DNA from: an uncultured Paracoccaceae bacterium
Lineage (GTDB): Bacteria > Pseudomonadota > Alphaproteobacteria > Rhodobacterales > Rhodobacteraceae
Assembly: GCA_947501555.1 (NCBI GenBank)
Contig: CANMWG010000001.1
Location: forward strand, 1,116,001 to 1,180,000
Direction: 5' to 3'
Length of the DNA: 64,000 bases
In this document: positions 54,402-63,465 of the stretch, piece after piece
How positions within the stretch are numbered: position 1 is the stretch's first letter
Layout of the letters: each line of letters begins with the position of its first letter
The notes under the pieces: generated by a model
Told to the model about the DNA's origin: nothing
The model's input: only the letters and a program-made list of their open reading frames with translations
Databases searched by the model: none
Program-made: the position numbers and the translations under genes

Positions 54402-54938
54402 GTGTTGAGTTATTCTTTTGATATCTATCAGGCGTCGCGTGCGTCAGCCACTCGCAAAAGTTCAGCTTTGGATGCGCCCTCAGACGATGATCATGACGGC
54501 GATATGGTTGTGGTGTTTCGCGATCAGAAAACCGCAGACGCAGTCACAGCCTCCCCTGCAATCATTCGCTTGTTTTTGGAAGAAACCGGGTTCGGGTTCT
54601 CTACGCAGACAGGCACAGCGCCCGATGGCTACGTCCGCGCAAACAACGATGATACCAAGCGCAATCTGAAGAAACGGATCGCACAGGCATTGTCCAATCA
54701 AGCCTTGGAAAGGGCGCTAGACCGGGTCGCCACCAAAAGCGCCTTTGATGTGCGGGAATTTATTCTGACAATCATCCGGGGAAAACAGGCCGCTGAACCG
54801 CAAAGCAAGGCAACATCAGCCATCCAAAAATCGGAAGATGTGATGCAAATGCCAGCCACCCCAGCAAAGCGGATTGTGCCGCGACGGCCCAGCGATCTGC
54901 TTGGTCGTGGCATCAAAAGCCGGTTGCGCCCTCAGTAA
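54402..54938 (+). CDS. Hypothetical protein under a CtrA site
   Basis: 178 aa, family not recognised. It starts with GTG; no strong ribosome site is visible. There is an acidic stretch (DAPSDDDHDGDM) near residue 25. A basic helical middle (TKRNLKKRIAQALSNQALERAL) and a basic C-terminus (KRIVPRRPSDLLGRGIKSRLRPQ) would suit nucleic-acid or protein contacts. The CtrA box directly upstream suggests cell-cycle or motility-type control. Confidence 0.7.
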   Translation: MLSYSFDIYQASRASATRKSSALDAPSDDDHDGDMVVVFRDQKTADAVTASPAIIRLFLEETGFGFSTQTGTAPDGYVRANNDDTKRNLKKRIAQALSNQALERALDRVATKSAFDVREFILTIIRGKQAAEPQSKATSAIQKSEDVMQMPATPAKRIVPRRPSDLLGRGIKSRLRPQ

Positions 54939-55005
54939 TCCAAACTTCGCGCTTGACCTAGAGCGACTCCAATAGGCTACCTCGGTGGCCATTGGAGGTT
55001 ACCTC

Positions 55006-55383
55006 ATGCGAATCAAAGAAGCTGCAGCCCGCTCTGGGCTGACCCAGGACACCATCCGTTTCTACGAAAAATCCGGCATGCTCGAAGCGATCAGGCGCGA
55101 CGCGCGCGGTTGGCGTGTGTTCACCAATGACGACGTCAACTGGCTGACAACATTGGAACGGCTGCGCACCACCGGCATGCCACTCGATGACGTCAAACGC
55201 TTTGCCGTCTCGGCCCATGCCGCCGACAGGAACGCCCCCGATCAACGGGCCCTGCGCCTCTCCTTGCTCGAAAATCACGCAGTCACGTTAGCCCACAGGC
55301 AGGCCGAACTGGAGGCCTGCAAACATTTCCTCGATCACAAAATCTCGCTCTACCGCACATCATTGGAGGTCGCAAATGGCTGA
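55006..55383 (+). CDS. MerR-family regulator
   Basis: 125 aa: N-terminal winged helix (MRIKEAAARSGLTQDTIRFYEKSGML, then GWRVFTNDDVNWL) and a C-terminal coiled coil (ALRLSLLENHAVTLAHRQAELEACKHFLD). No metal-type Cys pair, so it belongs to the branch sensing organic signals or linked to aldo-keto reductases. GGAGGTTACCTC precedes the ATG at 55006. It overlaps the reductase gene by 8 bp and probably regulates the pair. Confidence 0.93.
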   Translation: MRIKEAAARSGLTQDTIRFYEKSGMLEAIRRDARGWRVFTNDDVNWLTTLERLRTTGMPLDDVKRFAVSAHAADRNAPDQRALRLSLLENHAVTLAHRQAELEACKHFLDHKISLYRTSLEVANG

Positions 55384-56341
55384 TTTCAATCATATTTTCC
55401 CAACACCCACATTGGGCTTGGGCTGCTGGGCCATCGGGGGGCCATTCTTCATGGACGGACGTGCCGTCGGCTGGGGCGAGGTTGACGATACCGTCTCCAA
55501 AGCCGCCGTTGCCGCAGCGCTTGAGCATAGGATCAAACATTTTGACACGGCCCAGGCCTATGGCTGCGGACATTCCGAAGTCGTGCTGGGCGACGCGCTC
55601 AAACAGCACCCGGACGTGGCCATCGCCACCAAGATCGGACTGGGAATTGACACGGAAACCAAGCAACTGACCGGCCCAATCCTCGACCCCGAACAGGTAC
55701 GGCACTCCATCGACGCCTCGCGCAAACGGTTGGGGCGCGACAAGATCGACATGGTGCTCCACCACAACAACGAACTGCCCATCACGGACGCCAAGCCGAC
55801 CTTCGATATGCTGGCAACGCTGTATGATGACGGAATCATTGGCGGTTATGGATGGTCAACGGACGTTGCTGAAAGCGCGGCGGCTTTCGCAGATCACCCT
55901 GGCTTCACGGCCGTGGAACACGCAATGAACGTGCTCAAACCCGCAGATCAAATTGTTCCAACAGTCGAAAACGCCAACCTTCTGTCTCTAATCCGATCAC
56001 CGCTCGCGATGGGAGTTTTGGGCGGCAAGTACGATGCGAATACGCAATTCAGCAAGGATGAAATTCGCGGCAGCAATCCTGGCTGGCAGGATTATTTTAA
56101 AGACGGAAAGATCACAGATGCCTATATGGCGCAGCTGAACGGCGTACGCGAAACGCTCACATCAAATGGGCGCAGTCTGGCCCAAGGGGCCATCGCTTGG
56201 CTTTGGGCACGGACGCCAAACGCGGTGCCAATCCCCGGTTTCCGTACGCCGGAACAAGTCCATGACCTGTGCGGCGCCTTGGCTACAGGGCCGCTGACCC
56301 AAGCCCAAATGGAGGAGATCGAAACAATCCTCGGCCGGTAA
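55376..56341 (+). CDS. Aldo/keto reductase
   Basis: 321-aa NADP(H)-dependent oxidoreductase of TIM-barrel fold. The catalytic Asp-Tyr pair is in HFDTAQAYGCGHSE near residue 60, Lys in IATKIGLG and His in MVLHHNNE. The NADP-binding C-terminus has IPGFRTPEQVHD. It is coupled to the upstream MerR gene, so it is likely induced by its substrate or an aldehyde stress. Substrate unknown. Confidence 0.94.
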   Translation: MADFNHIFPTPTLGLGCWAIGGPFFMDGRAVGWGEVDDTVSKAAVAAALEHRIKHFDTAQAYGCGHSEVVLGDALKQHPDVAIATKIGLGIDTETKQLTGPILDPEQVRHSIDASRKRLGRDKIDMVLHHNNELPITDAKPTFDMLATLYDDGIIGGYGWSTDVAESAAAFADHPGFTAVEHAMNVLKPADQIVPTVENANLLSLIRSPLAMGVLGGKYDANTQFSKDEIRGSNPGWQDYFKDGKITDAYMAQLNGVRETLTSNGRSLAQGAIAWLWARTPNAVPIPGFRTPEQVHDLCGALATGPLTQAQMEEIETILGR

Positions 56342-56392
56342 GACGACGGCGGATTTCCACCGATCTTTCGCAACTGGCACCCGAAAGGTAAT

Positions 56393-56426
56393 GCGTACAT
56401 ACGGGTTCTTTACGCTGTATGTACGC
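56393..56426. repeat. Dispersed TGTAC/ACGGGTTCT element, copy 2, with hairpin
   Basis: GCGTACATAC (56393-56402) and GTATGTACGC (56417-56426) pair perfectly around 14 bases, followed by GTTTTT. It may terminate the aldo/keto reductase transcript. The 31 bases 56395-56425 match 2486-2516 with five differences. The rest of the interval to alr shows nothing. Confidence 0.55.
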
Positions 56427-56561
56427 GTTTTTGCTCTTAAAAAATTGGCATAAAGGTTAATTTCGTACCCTCGGAAGCACAGGCAAATTATGTCAACGCA
56501 TCAGTTTCAGGGCTTGCGTTAACCTCTTGCCGCATCGCCCCCGCCCTGCCAAAAGGTGCAC

Positions 56562-57599
56562 ATGAGTACCGGACGCCTAACTATTGACCTTGATGCCGTC
56601 GTCGCCAATTGGCGCGCATTGGATGGCATGACAAACTGCAAAACCGCCGCTGTCGTAAAGGCCAATGGCTATGGGCTTGGGGCCGCGAATGTCGCCAAGG
56701 CCCTGTTCAAAGCCGGTGTGCGCCAGTTCTTTGTGGCCGTCGCAGAAGAGGCCACAGCAATCCGCGAGGAACTTGGGCCAAAGCCCGACATCTCCGTATT
56801 CTCGGGGCACATGAAGGGCGACACCGACATCATCCGCGAATTGCGTCTGACGCCCATCCTGAACTCGGTTGAGCAGCTAACCCAACATCTTGAGGCCCTG
56901 CCCGGCCACCCTTTTGGCATCCAGCTTGATACCGGTATGAACCGGCTTGGACTTGAGATGCAGGAATGGGCCGCCGTGGCTGAACTGGCCTTGTCGCAAA
57001 ATCCGACGCTGGTGATGTCACATCTGGCCTGCGCCGATGAACCCGATCATCCGATGAGCGCCTACCAACTTGATAACTTTCGGAAAATGACGGACGGGAT
57101 CAACGTGCCCCGCTCACTGGCTGCGACCGGGGGCATCTTGTTGGGACCCGAATATCACTTTGATCTGACACGGCCCGGCATCGGGCTCTATGGCGGGCTA
57201 CCATTCGCGCAGTCCAGCCCAACGATTGAGCTTGATCTGCCCGTCATTCAAATCCGCGACGTGGCCGAAGGCGAAGTCGTTGGCTACGGAAATTCCTGGC
57301 AAGCCGAACGTCCGACCCGCATCGCAACCGTCTCTGGCGGCTACGCCGACGGAATTTTTCGGATGCTATCAGACCGGGCCACGCTCTATCACGGACAACA
57401 GCCCTGCAAAGTGGTCGGCCGGGTCTCAATGGACCTGCTGACGGTCGATGTGACAGACGTCGCAGACATCCCCTCAAAGCTGACCTTGATCGGGCCACAA
57501 CAGACCATCGATGATCTGGCCCTGCAGGCTGGCACCATCGGGTACGAGGTGCTGACCCAGCTTGGCGGACGCTACACCCGCAAGACATTTGGCAAGTAG
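56562..57599 (+). CDS. alr: Alanine racemase
   Basis: PLP enzyme that makes D-alanine for peptidoglycan. 345 aa. The PLP Lys is in [11 protein letters not shown] near residue 34. The catalytic Tyr is in EVVGYGNSW near residue 245, and the PLP phosphate site is near [10 protein letters not shown] take the ATG at 56562; the GTG two codons upstream abuts AAAAGG. alr-pqiA-radA-cvpA run in one direction. Confidence 0.97.
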   Translation: MSTGRLTIDLDAVVANWRALDGMTNCKTAAVVKANGYGLGAANVAKALFKAGVRQFFVAVAEEATAIREELGPKPDISVFSGHMKGDTDIIRELRLTPILNSVEQLTQHLEALPGHPFGIQLDTGMNRLGLEMQEWAAVAELALSQNPTLVMSHLACADEPDHPMSAYQLDNFRKMTDGINVPRSLAATGGILLGPEYHFDLTRPGIGLYGGLPFAQSSPTIELDLPVIQIRDVAEGEVVGYGNSWQAERPTRIATVSGGYADGIFRMLSDRATLYHGQQPCKVVGRVSMDLLTVDVTDVADIPSKLTLIGPQQTIDDLALQAGTIGYEVLTQLGGRYTRKTFGK

Positions 57600-57659
57600 C
57601 GCGCTTGCAATCTGGCTTAAGGATTGCAACGTAACTGTCAGACTTCTTTAAGGTTCCTT

Positions 57660-58112
57660 ATGTTAAACGTCCTGCGCATCGCAAATCTTTCCCTGTTAAT
57701 CCTTTTCCCCATCGCCTGGTTCGCGCCCCTGATGCGCGCGGGGATTTTGCCAGTTTTCGGGCTCAGCGAAATCAGCGTCATTTCAGGCATGCAGTCGCTG
57801 TGGAAAAGTGATGTCGCATTGGCACTGCTTGTGACAGCTTTCGCTTTGTTTGCGCCCTATCTGAAAACTATCGGAATCGCGCTTGTGCATTTTAACCTAT
57901 TGAAAGATAGTACAATTCCGGCGTTATCATGGATCGGAAAACTGGCCATGGCCGATGTCTTCCTAATTGCGCTCTATGTGGTCGTTTTCAAAGGCGTCGG
58001 TATCGGCAAAATCGAAACTGGCTGGGGGTTATATATGTTCACAGCCTGCATCTTAGCCTCTATTGTCATCTCGGCACTGACGCCGAAAGCCAAGAAAACA
58101 GCGCCCGAGTAA
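57660..58112 (+). CDS. Paraquat-inducible protein A-like membrane protein
   Basis: 150-aa PqiA-type domain protein with four hydrophobic segments (ANLSLLILFPIAWFAPLM at the start, MADVFLIALYVVVFKGVG in the second half). It is a single-domain version of PqiA, which takes part in outer-membrane lipid transport in enterobacteria. AAGG stands 6 bases before the ATG at 57660. Conserved position between alr and radA in this family, by my recollection. Confidence 0.88.
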   Translation: MLNVLRIANLSLLILFPIAWFAPLMRAGILPVFGLSEISVISGMQSLWKSDVALALLVTAFALFAPYLKTIGIALVHFNLLKDSTIPALSWIGKLAMADVFLIALYVVVFKGVGIGKIETGWGLYMFTACILASIVISALTPKAKKTAPE

Positions 58113-58151
58113 CCCATTGCAGCCGGCACAGTTTTGGGCCAAAAGGTGAAC

Positions 58152-59516
58152 ATGGCCAAAGACCTTACCTTTTCATGCAACGAATGTGGCGCATCTTTCG
58201 GGAAATGGTCCGGGCGATGCGATGGTTGCGGTGCTTGGAATTCCATCACCCAAGACAAAGCCTTGGCCAGCGGCCCAAAGGGTAAGACGCTGGGCGGCAC
58301 ACGCGGCAAGCCGATCACCCTCACCGATCTTGAAACGCAAGAGGCCGAACCGCCGCGCACAAATGCAGGCGTGGGCGAGCTTGACCGGGTGTTGGGCGGC
58401 GGTCTCGTGAAAGCTTCCGCCCTTTTGGTGGGCGGGGATCCGGGTATCGGCAAGTCGACCTTGCTGCTGCAAGCAGCGGCAAGGTTTGCCCGCAACGGCC
58501 TGAAAGTCATCTATATTTCGGGCGAAGAATCAAATGCCCAAGTCCAGATGCGGGCCCGCAGGTTGGGGCTTGAAAAAAGCCCCGTGCAATTGGCATCTGA
58601 GACAAACCTGCGCGACATCCTGACCACGCTTGAGGCTGAAAAGCCGGATCTGGCCATCATCGATTCGATCCAGACCATGTGGGCCGACAACGTCGACAGC
58701 GCCCCCGGCAGCGTCAGCCAAGTGCGCTCATCCGCCCATGAATTGACAACCTTTGCCAAGCGCAATGGCATGGCCGTGATCATGGTGGGCCACGTCACCA
58801 AAGAGGGTGCGATCGCAGGCCCCCGTGTCGTTGAACATATGGTCGATACCGTGCTTTATTTTGAAGGCGAACGCGGTCATCAGTTCCGCATTCTGCGTAG
58901 TGTTAAGAACCGTTTTGGACCCGCGGATGAGATCGGCGTCTTTGAAATGACCGGCAAAGGACTGGCCGAAGTAAAGAATCCATCGGCCCTTTTTCTGTCC
59001 GAACGCGGCACCCCTGCCCCCGGATCCGTTGTGTTCGCGGGCTTTGAAGGCACAAGACCTATGTTGTGTGAGATTCAGGCACTTGTGGCACCTTCGCCAC
59101 ACAGCCAACCCCGCCGATCCGTGGTCGGATGGGACGGCAGCAGGCTTGCGATGATCCTTGCCGTGCTCGAATCTCGGTGCGGCGTGCCCTTCACCGGATT
59201 GGACGTATACCTCAACGTAGCAGGGGGTTTGCGCATCACTGAACCGGGTGCTGACCTTGCAGTAGCGGCGGCACTCGTGTCCGCGCGTGAAGACGCGGCC
59301 CTTCCTGCTGAGGCGGTCGTTTTTGGGGAAATCAGCCTATCGGGCGCGCTGCGTCCTGTGGTGCAGACCGAAAATAGATTGAAAGAGGCGCAGAAACTTG
59401 GTTTTACGACGGCGATCATACCGCAACAGGCCAAACAGCCAGCGGTGTCCGGTCTGGGCCTGCGTGTTTCCAGTGACCTGGCCGGATTTGTAGAAGAAGT
59501 ATTTGGCGCACGCTAG
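58152..59516 (+). CDS. radA: DNA repair protein RadA
   Basis: 454-aa RecA-like branch-migration helicase for recombination repair. In order: Cys4 zinc finger CNECGASFGKWSGRCDGC (residues 9-27), Walker A GGDPGIGKST near residue 97, the RadA-specific KNRFGPADEIG, and a Lon-protease-like C-domain (GADLAVAAALVSAREDAALP). AAAAGGTGAAC precedes the ATG at 58152. Normal length. Confidence 0.97.
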   Translation: MAKDLTFSCNECGASFGKWSGRCDGCGAWNSITQDKALASGPKGKTLGGTRGKPITLTDLETQEAEPPRTNAGVGELDRVLGGGLVKASALLVGGDPGIGKSTLLLQAAARFARNGLKVIYISGEESNAQVQMRARRLGLEKSPVQLASETNLRDILTTLEAEKPDLAIIDSIQTMWADNVDSAPGSVSQVRSSAHELTTFAKRNGMAVIMVGHVTKEGAIAGPRVVEHMVDTVLYFEGERGHQFRILRSVKNRFGPADEIGVFEMTGKGLAEVKNPSALFLSERGTPAPGSVVFAGFEGTRPMLCEIQALVAPSPHSQPRRSVVGWDGSRLAMILAVLESRCGVPFTGLDVYLNVAGGLRITEPGADLAVAAALVSAREDAALPAEAVVFGEISLSGALRPVVQTENRLKEAQKLGFTTAIIPQQAKQPAVSGLGLRVSSDLAGFVEEVFGAR

Positions 59517-59537
59517 CGCCGGGGCAGGAGACGGACC

Positions 59538-60101
59538 ATGGAAGGTTTCACACTCGTTGACGCGGGCGTCGCGATTATCATTCTTTTGTCAGGGGTGCTG
59601 GCCTATAGCCGCGGCTTTGTCCGCGAAGCCATGGCGATCCTTGGTTGGATTGGGGCGACGATCGTTGCCTTCATCTTTGCTGATCAGGTTGAGCCTTTGG
59701 TGCGGCAAATCCCTGTCCTTGGTGATTTTATCGGGGACAGTTGTGAACTGGCGATCATCGCAGCCTTTGCGGCTGTTTTCGCAGTTGCGCTGGTTGTCGT
59801 CTCTATCTTCACGCCTCTCTTTTCGTCGGTCGTGCAACGCTCGGCCCTTGGCGGTGTAGACCAAGCGATTGGATTCTTCTTTGGTGTCCTGCGGGGCATT
59901 CTGCTGATTGCCGTGGCCTTCTTTGTCTACGACACGATCTTTGCCACCCAGCAATTTGCGGCCGTTGAAGACAGCCGTTCGGCGCAGGTCTTTGCACAGT
60001 TGACCGGGCGGATCGAAGAGCAGAACCCGGAACAAGCATTGGGCTGGATCACAGAGCAATACCAGCAGTTGGTTGGCACCTGTGGCGCCCCAGCGCAATA
60101 A
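59538..60101 (+). CDS. cvpA: CvpA family protein
   Basis: 187-aa inner-membrane protein of the colicin V production family. Four hydrophobic segments are visible (AIIILLSGVLAYSRGFVREAM at the start, AVFAVALVVVSIFTPLFSSVV in the middle). SRGFVREAMAILGWIGA is the family signature. In many bacteria purF follows cvpA; here a strong terminator and an unrelated hydrolase gene follow. It is downstream of radA by 21 bp. Confidence 0.93.
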   Translation: MEGFTLVDAGVAIIILLSGVLAYSRGFVREAMAILGWIGATIVAFIFADQVEPLVRQIPVLGDFIGDSCELAIIAAFAAVFAVALVVVSIFTPLFSSVVQRSALGGVDQAIGFFFGVLRGILLIAVAFFVYDTIFATQQFAAVEDSRSAQVFAQLTGRIEEQNPEQALGWITEQYQQLVGTCGAPAQ

Positions 60102-60122
60102 GCGCAAATCGCAGACATTGCG

Positions 60123-60154
60123 AAAGGCTACCGCATGCGCGGTGGCCTTTTTTT
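60123..60154 (+). terminator. Terminator after cvpA
   Basis: 12-bp stem AAAGGCTACCGC/GCGGTGGCCTTT (one G-T pair), 4-nt loop and a T-run of seven. Strong intrinsic terminator closing the alr-cvpA operon. Confidence 0.88.
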
Positions 60155-60526
60155 GCACCCCAAGATGGAGCGTGGCGCAACCTTCTCTTGATGCAGCAAG
60201 TTTCCTGAAGGCGACCGAGGACAGTCATTCTGCCTTATTCTAGGGCAAAGAGGGCCTTCGTTGTGGCCCATGCCAACGTCCGTGGGCGCGCTTGTTCATG
60301 ACGGTTCGGCACGTTGTGCGCAGTGAATGCAGCGAAAGGCTCGATCTTATGCCAAACCAAATTTGAGCCATGTTCTTTCGAAACTTCATCGTTTCCCAAC
60401 CATATAGAAACATCATGGACGAAACCTGACGGAAGTTTGAAGGCGCGTTACGTTGTCATAGGTCTTGCTTTGCCGGATATACGTTGGGTCACAAGTCACC
60501 AAAAACTCTCCGGGGGAGGATCGTCC
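60155..60526. other. Intergenic region without recognisable gene
   Basis: 372 bp between the cvpA terminator and the metallo-hydrolase start. The frame of the next gene is open here from 60314, but without signal-peptide logic or ribosome site. I see no RNA gene, repeat or clear promoter. Confidence 0.5.
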
Positions 60527-61486
60527 TTGAAACCTACATTAACGAGGCGGACATGTTTGATGGGTCTCGGAGCAATGGCCGGGCTCAGCTTTACGCCATC
60601 AGGTCCTGCCGGGGCTGACGGCATGATGCCTATGCGCGCTATCCGGGGATTCGATCTTGGCGATATGAAGATTACCGTCATCGATGATGGTAGCTTTTCA
60701 ATGGGCGTGAATATGTTCGGTTCCAACGCTGGCGAAGGGGCCGTGGGCCGGTTGTTATCCAACTACGGCCTTTCCGAAACAATGGCGGAAATGCCGCTTC
60801 AAATCATGCTCATCGAAACGGCCGGTGTGCGCGTTTTGATCGACACTGGAATGGGCGATGTCACGTTTCATGGAAACGAAATCGATAATGGACGGCTTGT
60901 ACGCTCATTAGAGGTCTTGGGCCTCGCGCCTCAAGACATTGATATCTTGCTGCTGACCCACGGCCACCCCGACCATGTCGGCGGTTTGACGGTGCAAGGT
61001 GAAAGGGTCTTCTCCAATGCTGAACACTATCTGCCAGATATCGAATTTGAATTTTGGACCCAAAGCCCTGAACGGGCACCTGCGGGCCTACGCGAGATGA
61101 TCATTGAATGCAGGCGACATCTTTTGCCTGTGGCCCACGGGATGCGCAGTTATACGGATGGCCAAGAAATCGCGCCCGGCGTGTTTGCTGTTGCAGCACC
61201 GGGCCATACACATGGTCACTATGCCATCCAATTAAGAAGCCGCGGCGAAAGCCTGCTACATCTGGTGGACACGGCAGTCCATTACATCACTGGACTAGAA
61301 CGCCCCGATTGGACTGTCGGAGCGGACATCGATAAACCTCTCGCGGTTGAAACCCGCAAAAGGTTACTGTCGCAAGCGGCCGATGAGAGGATGCTCATCG
61401 CTGGCTATCACTTTCCATTTCCTGGTGTTGGACGGATTATCCGGATGGGTGATGCCTTTCGTTATGTCGCGGTGCCATTGGTTTAG
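60527..61486 (+). CDS. Tat-exported MBL-fold metallo-hydrolase
   Basis: 319 aa. The metallo-beta-lactamase site LLTHGHPDHVGG (His-x-His-x-Asp-His) is near residue 150, with later metal residues in APGHTHGHY and LVDTAVHY. The N-terminus LTRRTCLMGLGAMAGLSFTPSGPAGA is a twin-Arg signal. I choose the TTG at 60527, because GGGGGAGG lies 8 bases before it and it gives a normal signal peptide; the longer frame from 60314 does not. It probably acts in the periplasm on a lactone or ester. Substrate unknown. Confidence 0.83.
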   Translation: MKPTLTRRTCLMGLGAMAGLSFTPSGPAGADGMMPMRAIRGFDLGDMKITVIDDGSFSMGVNMFGSNAGEGAVGRLLSNYGLSETMAEMPLQIMLIETAGVRVLIDTGMGDVTFHGNEIDNGRLVRSLEVLGLAPQDIDILLLTHGHPDHVGGLTVQGERVFSNAEHYLPDIEFEFWTQSPERAPAGLREMIIECRRHLLPVAHGMRSYTDGQEIAPGVFAVAAPGHTHGHYAIQLRSRGESLLHLVDTAVHYITGLERPDWTVGADIDKPLAVETRKRLLSQAADERMLIAGYHFPFPGVGRIIRMGDAFRYVAVPLV

Positions 61487-61654
61487 AGGGCCATGGCAAA
61501 GCAGACATTCATGCACCGTGCAGCATCCATTGGATAAGGCTCAGACCGCTATTCGCGGCGTTTAACATCAACGTCAGGTTCGCAGACGATCCCTGCCCCG
61601 CTCCCTTACCAGCCAGCTATGGCGTTTGGCGATACAGGTTTAATGCGAAACGCT

Positions 61655-62383
61655 TTAAAGCAGTGCGACTTCTTGGGCGAGGCCGCGCAACGCCTTGGCG
61701 CGGCCGGGTGGCACGGCATCCACCTCAAGACAGGTGAACACATGTAGGGTATCCATGACCCGGTCAACGACCAGATGGTCCCCCACCCAACCACCCATGG
61801 CCAGATAGGTGCGCAGCAGCGGCGGCATCGGATGGGCGCCACCCTTGTCCAGATCGGCCAGTGGCAGCACCTCTTGGGCGCGCATGGCGGGGCGCAGATG
61901 CGTGGGACCTTGATGGCGGGCGGCCAGTCGGGCAAACACTTTGCCATAGGGGGCGGGGTCGGTCCCGACAAAGCTCGTGCATCCAAACAGCATTGTGGTT
62001 TCTTCCGCGTCAACGATCTGGGTCACCGCACCCCAAGTGACGCGCAACACATCCGCGTCCAGCACGTCAGGGGCCACAGAAAACCGACCAACCTCCATCA
62101 TAGGAGACCGGATCGATACCAAACGCGACAGGTCGTAGTAACGGGCCGCATAGCCACGCTCAACCTCTGCCCCGGACGGCATATGGAACAATCGCAGCGT
62201 GGCGACCAAACGACCGGTCTGGTCTTCAACCATCAAATGGCGGCAAACATCGTCAAACGAATCAACGTCCAACCCCGGTCGGCCAAAAAAACACAAATTG
62301 CGCAAGCGACGGCAGGCCATCAGATCGGCAGCATCAGCAGCCAGCCTGGCGTGGTATCGACCTTTAAATATCGGAATTGTCAT
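61655..62383 (-). CDS. OlsB-like N-acyltransferase (ornithine lipid synthesis)
   Basis: 242-aa GNAT-related acyltransferase of the OlsB/PlsC-neighbour type. KGRYHARLAADAADLMACRRLRNLCF and ARYYDLSRL followed by MEVGRFSVAP match OlsB, which links a 3-hydroxy fatty acid from ACP to ornithine. No olsA gene is adjacent. At 242 aa it is slightly short. It could instead act on another amino acid or autoinducer-like product. Divergent from msrB with 70 bp. Confidence 0.72.
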   Translation of the reverse strand: MTIPIFKGRYHARLAADAADLMACRRLRNLCFFGRPGLDVDSFDDVCRHLMVEDQTGRLVATLRLFHMPSGAEVERGYAARYYDLSRLVSIRSPMMEVGRFSVAPDVLDADVLRVTWGAVTQIVDAEETTMLFGCTSFVGTDPAPYGKVFARLAARHQGPTHLRPAMRAQEVLPLADLDKGGAHPMPPLLRTYLAMGGWVGDHLVVDRVMDTLHVFTCLEVDAVPPGRAKALRGLAQEVALL

Positions 62384-62453
62384 CTTTTCTCACCTTGGCG
62401 ATACCTGCCCTACACCCTAGATATAGGGCGATCACGGGGAAAAGGAGTGCAGA

Positions 62454-62846
62454 ATGGCCAAAATTGAGAAAACCGATGCGGAATGGCGGGCGCAACTTTC
62501 TGATCTGGCCTTTAAGGTCACACGCAAACACGGAACCGAACGGGCGGGCAGCCACGAAGATTTCCCCAAAGAGGCCGGAACCTATAAATGCGTCTGCTGC
62601 GCGGCCCCGCTGTTTGATCAAGCCACAAAATTTGAAAGCGGAACAGGCTGGCCCAGTTTCTATGCACCCATCGACACCGAAATGGTGGGCGAAAAAACCG
62701 ACCGGAGCTTTTTCATGAAACGGACGGAAGTGCACTGCAATCAATGCGAAGCCCATCTAGGGCATGTCTTCCCTGACGGGCCACAGCCCACAGGGCTAAG
62801 GTATTGCATCAATGGGGTCGCCTTGGCATTTGAGCCCGAAGACTGA
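62454..62846 (+). CDS. msrB: Peptide-methionine (R)-S-oxide reductase
   Basis: 130-aa enzyme repairing methionine-R-sulfoxide. Structural zinc Cys pairs are CVCC near residue 44 and CNQC near residue 93. The catalytic Cys is in RYCINGVAL near residue 118. [10 protein letters not shown] is the family core. The ATG is preceded by AAAAGGAGTGCAGA. Cytoplasmic. Confidence 0.96.
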   Translation: MAKIEKTDAEWRAQLSDLAFKVTRKHGTERAGSHEDFPKEAGTYKCVCCAAPLFDQATKFESGTGWPSFYAPIDTEMVGEKTDRSFFMKRTEVHCNQCEAHLGHVFPDGPQPTGLRYCINGVALAFEPED

Positions 62847-62984
62847 ACTCAATTGTCGCACTGCGCATCGTCCCTACGAAATATCAGCCACTGCTGCGAA
62901 GATAGCATGCGAGATCTCCCCCCCTGACACCCTAACCAATATGGTGAGGATCAATCGGGCGGCACTTGTGCCTCAGGGGATGGG

Positions 62985-63404
62985 CTACTGATCGATGAAG
63001 TCGCATCGATCGCTTGCGAGCGCACGCCTGCTTGTATGACTTGAATACAAGCGCGGACAGTTCTGCCCCTGGCAACTGCGGGTCGGCCTATCCACCAGAA
63101 AAAAGCGGATCTCGGTATCAAGAATAAGCGGATCTGCGGAATTTCTTTCCTGAACAAACGGAATGCAATCAATTGAAAGTGTTATCGCGCCGGTCCCATC
63201 AAGCTGCGAAACGAGCGGGTGCGCAACCTGCCGCCGCCAAACATGAAAGTACGGAGCCATGCGATAGTCTATTTCTACAGTCGGGCCAGGGACCTCGGCC
63301 GACGGATCGCCGGAGCTGGCCGCCGATCCGCCCAAGACACTTTCAAACGTTATCTCGTTGTCTTGGTCTCGTGCTGTCAAAGCCCAAGCCCCCCCAAGAA
63401 CCAC
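62985..63404 (-). CDS. Hypothetical protein, possibly broken
   Basis: 139 aa from a GTG at 63404, not recognised. The segment APYFHVWRRQVAHPLVSQL and IRFFLVDRPTRSC look like folded protein. The frame continues upstream past a single TGA (63405-63407) for 69 more residues, including RNLVSAYLSATLLI. The hydrophobic start VVLGGAWALTA could be the end of a signal peptide. It may be a pseudogene with an in-frame stop, or the GTG may be real. The next gene upstream ends 61 bp away. Confidence 0.45.
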   Translation of the reverse strand: MVLGGAWALTARDQDNEITFESVLGGSAASSGDPSAEVPGPTVEIDYRMAPYFHVWRRQVAHPLVSQLDGTGAITLSIDCIPFVQERNSADPLILDTEIRFFLVDRPTRSCQGQNCPRLYSSHTSRRALASDRCDFIDQ

Positions 63405-63465
63405 TCATTTACAGTCTTGTATCAATAGCGTGGCAGACAGGTATGCAGAGACAAGATTGCGTCTT

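Noticed and set aside
54953..54983. MerR-type promoter with TTGACC and a 19-bp spacer before the MerR gene
   Set aside because: The -10 (TACCTC) is poor and the dyad between the elements is imperfect; not strong enough to annotate.
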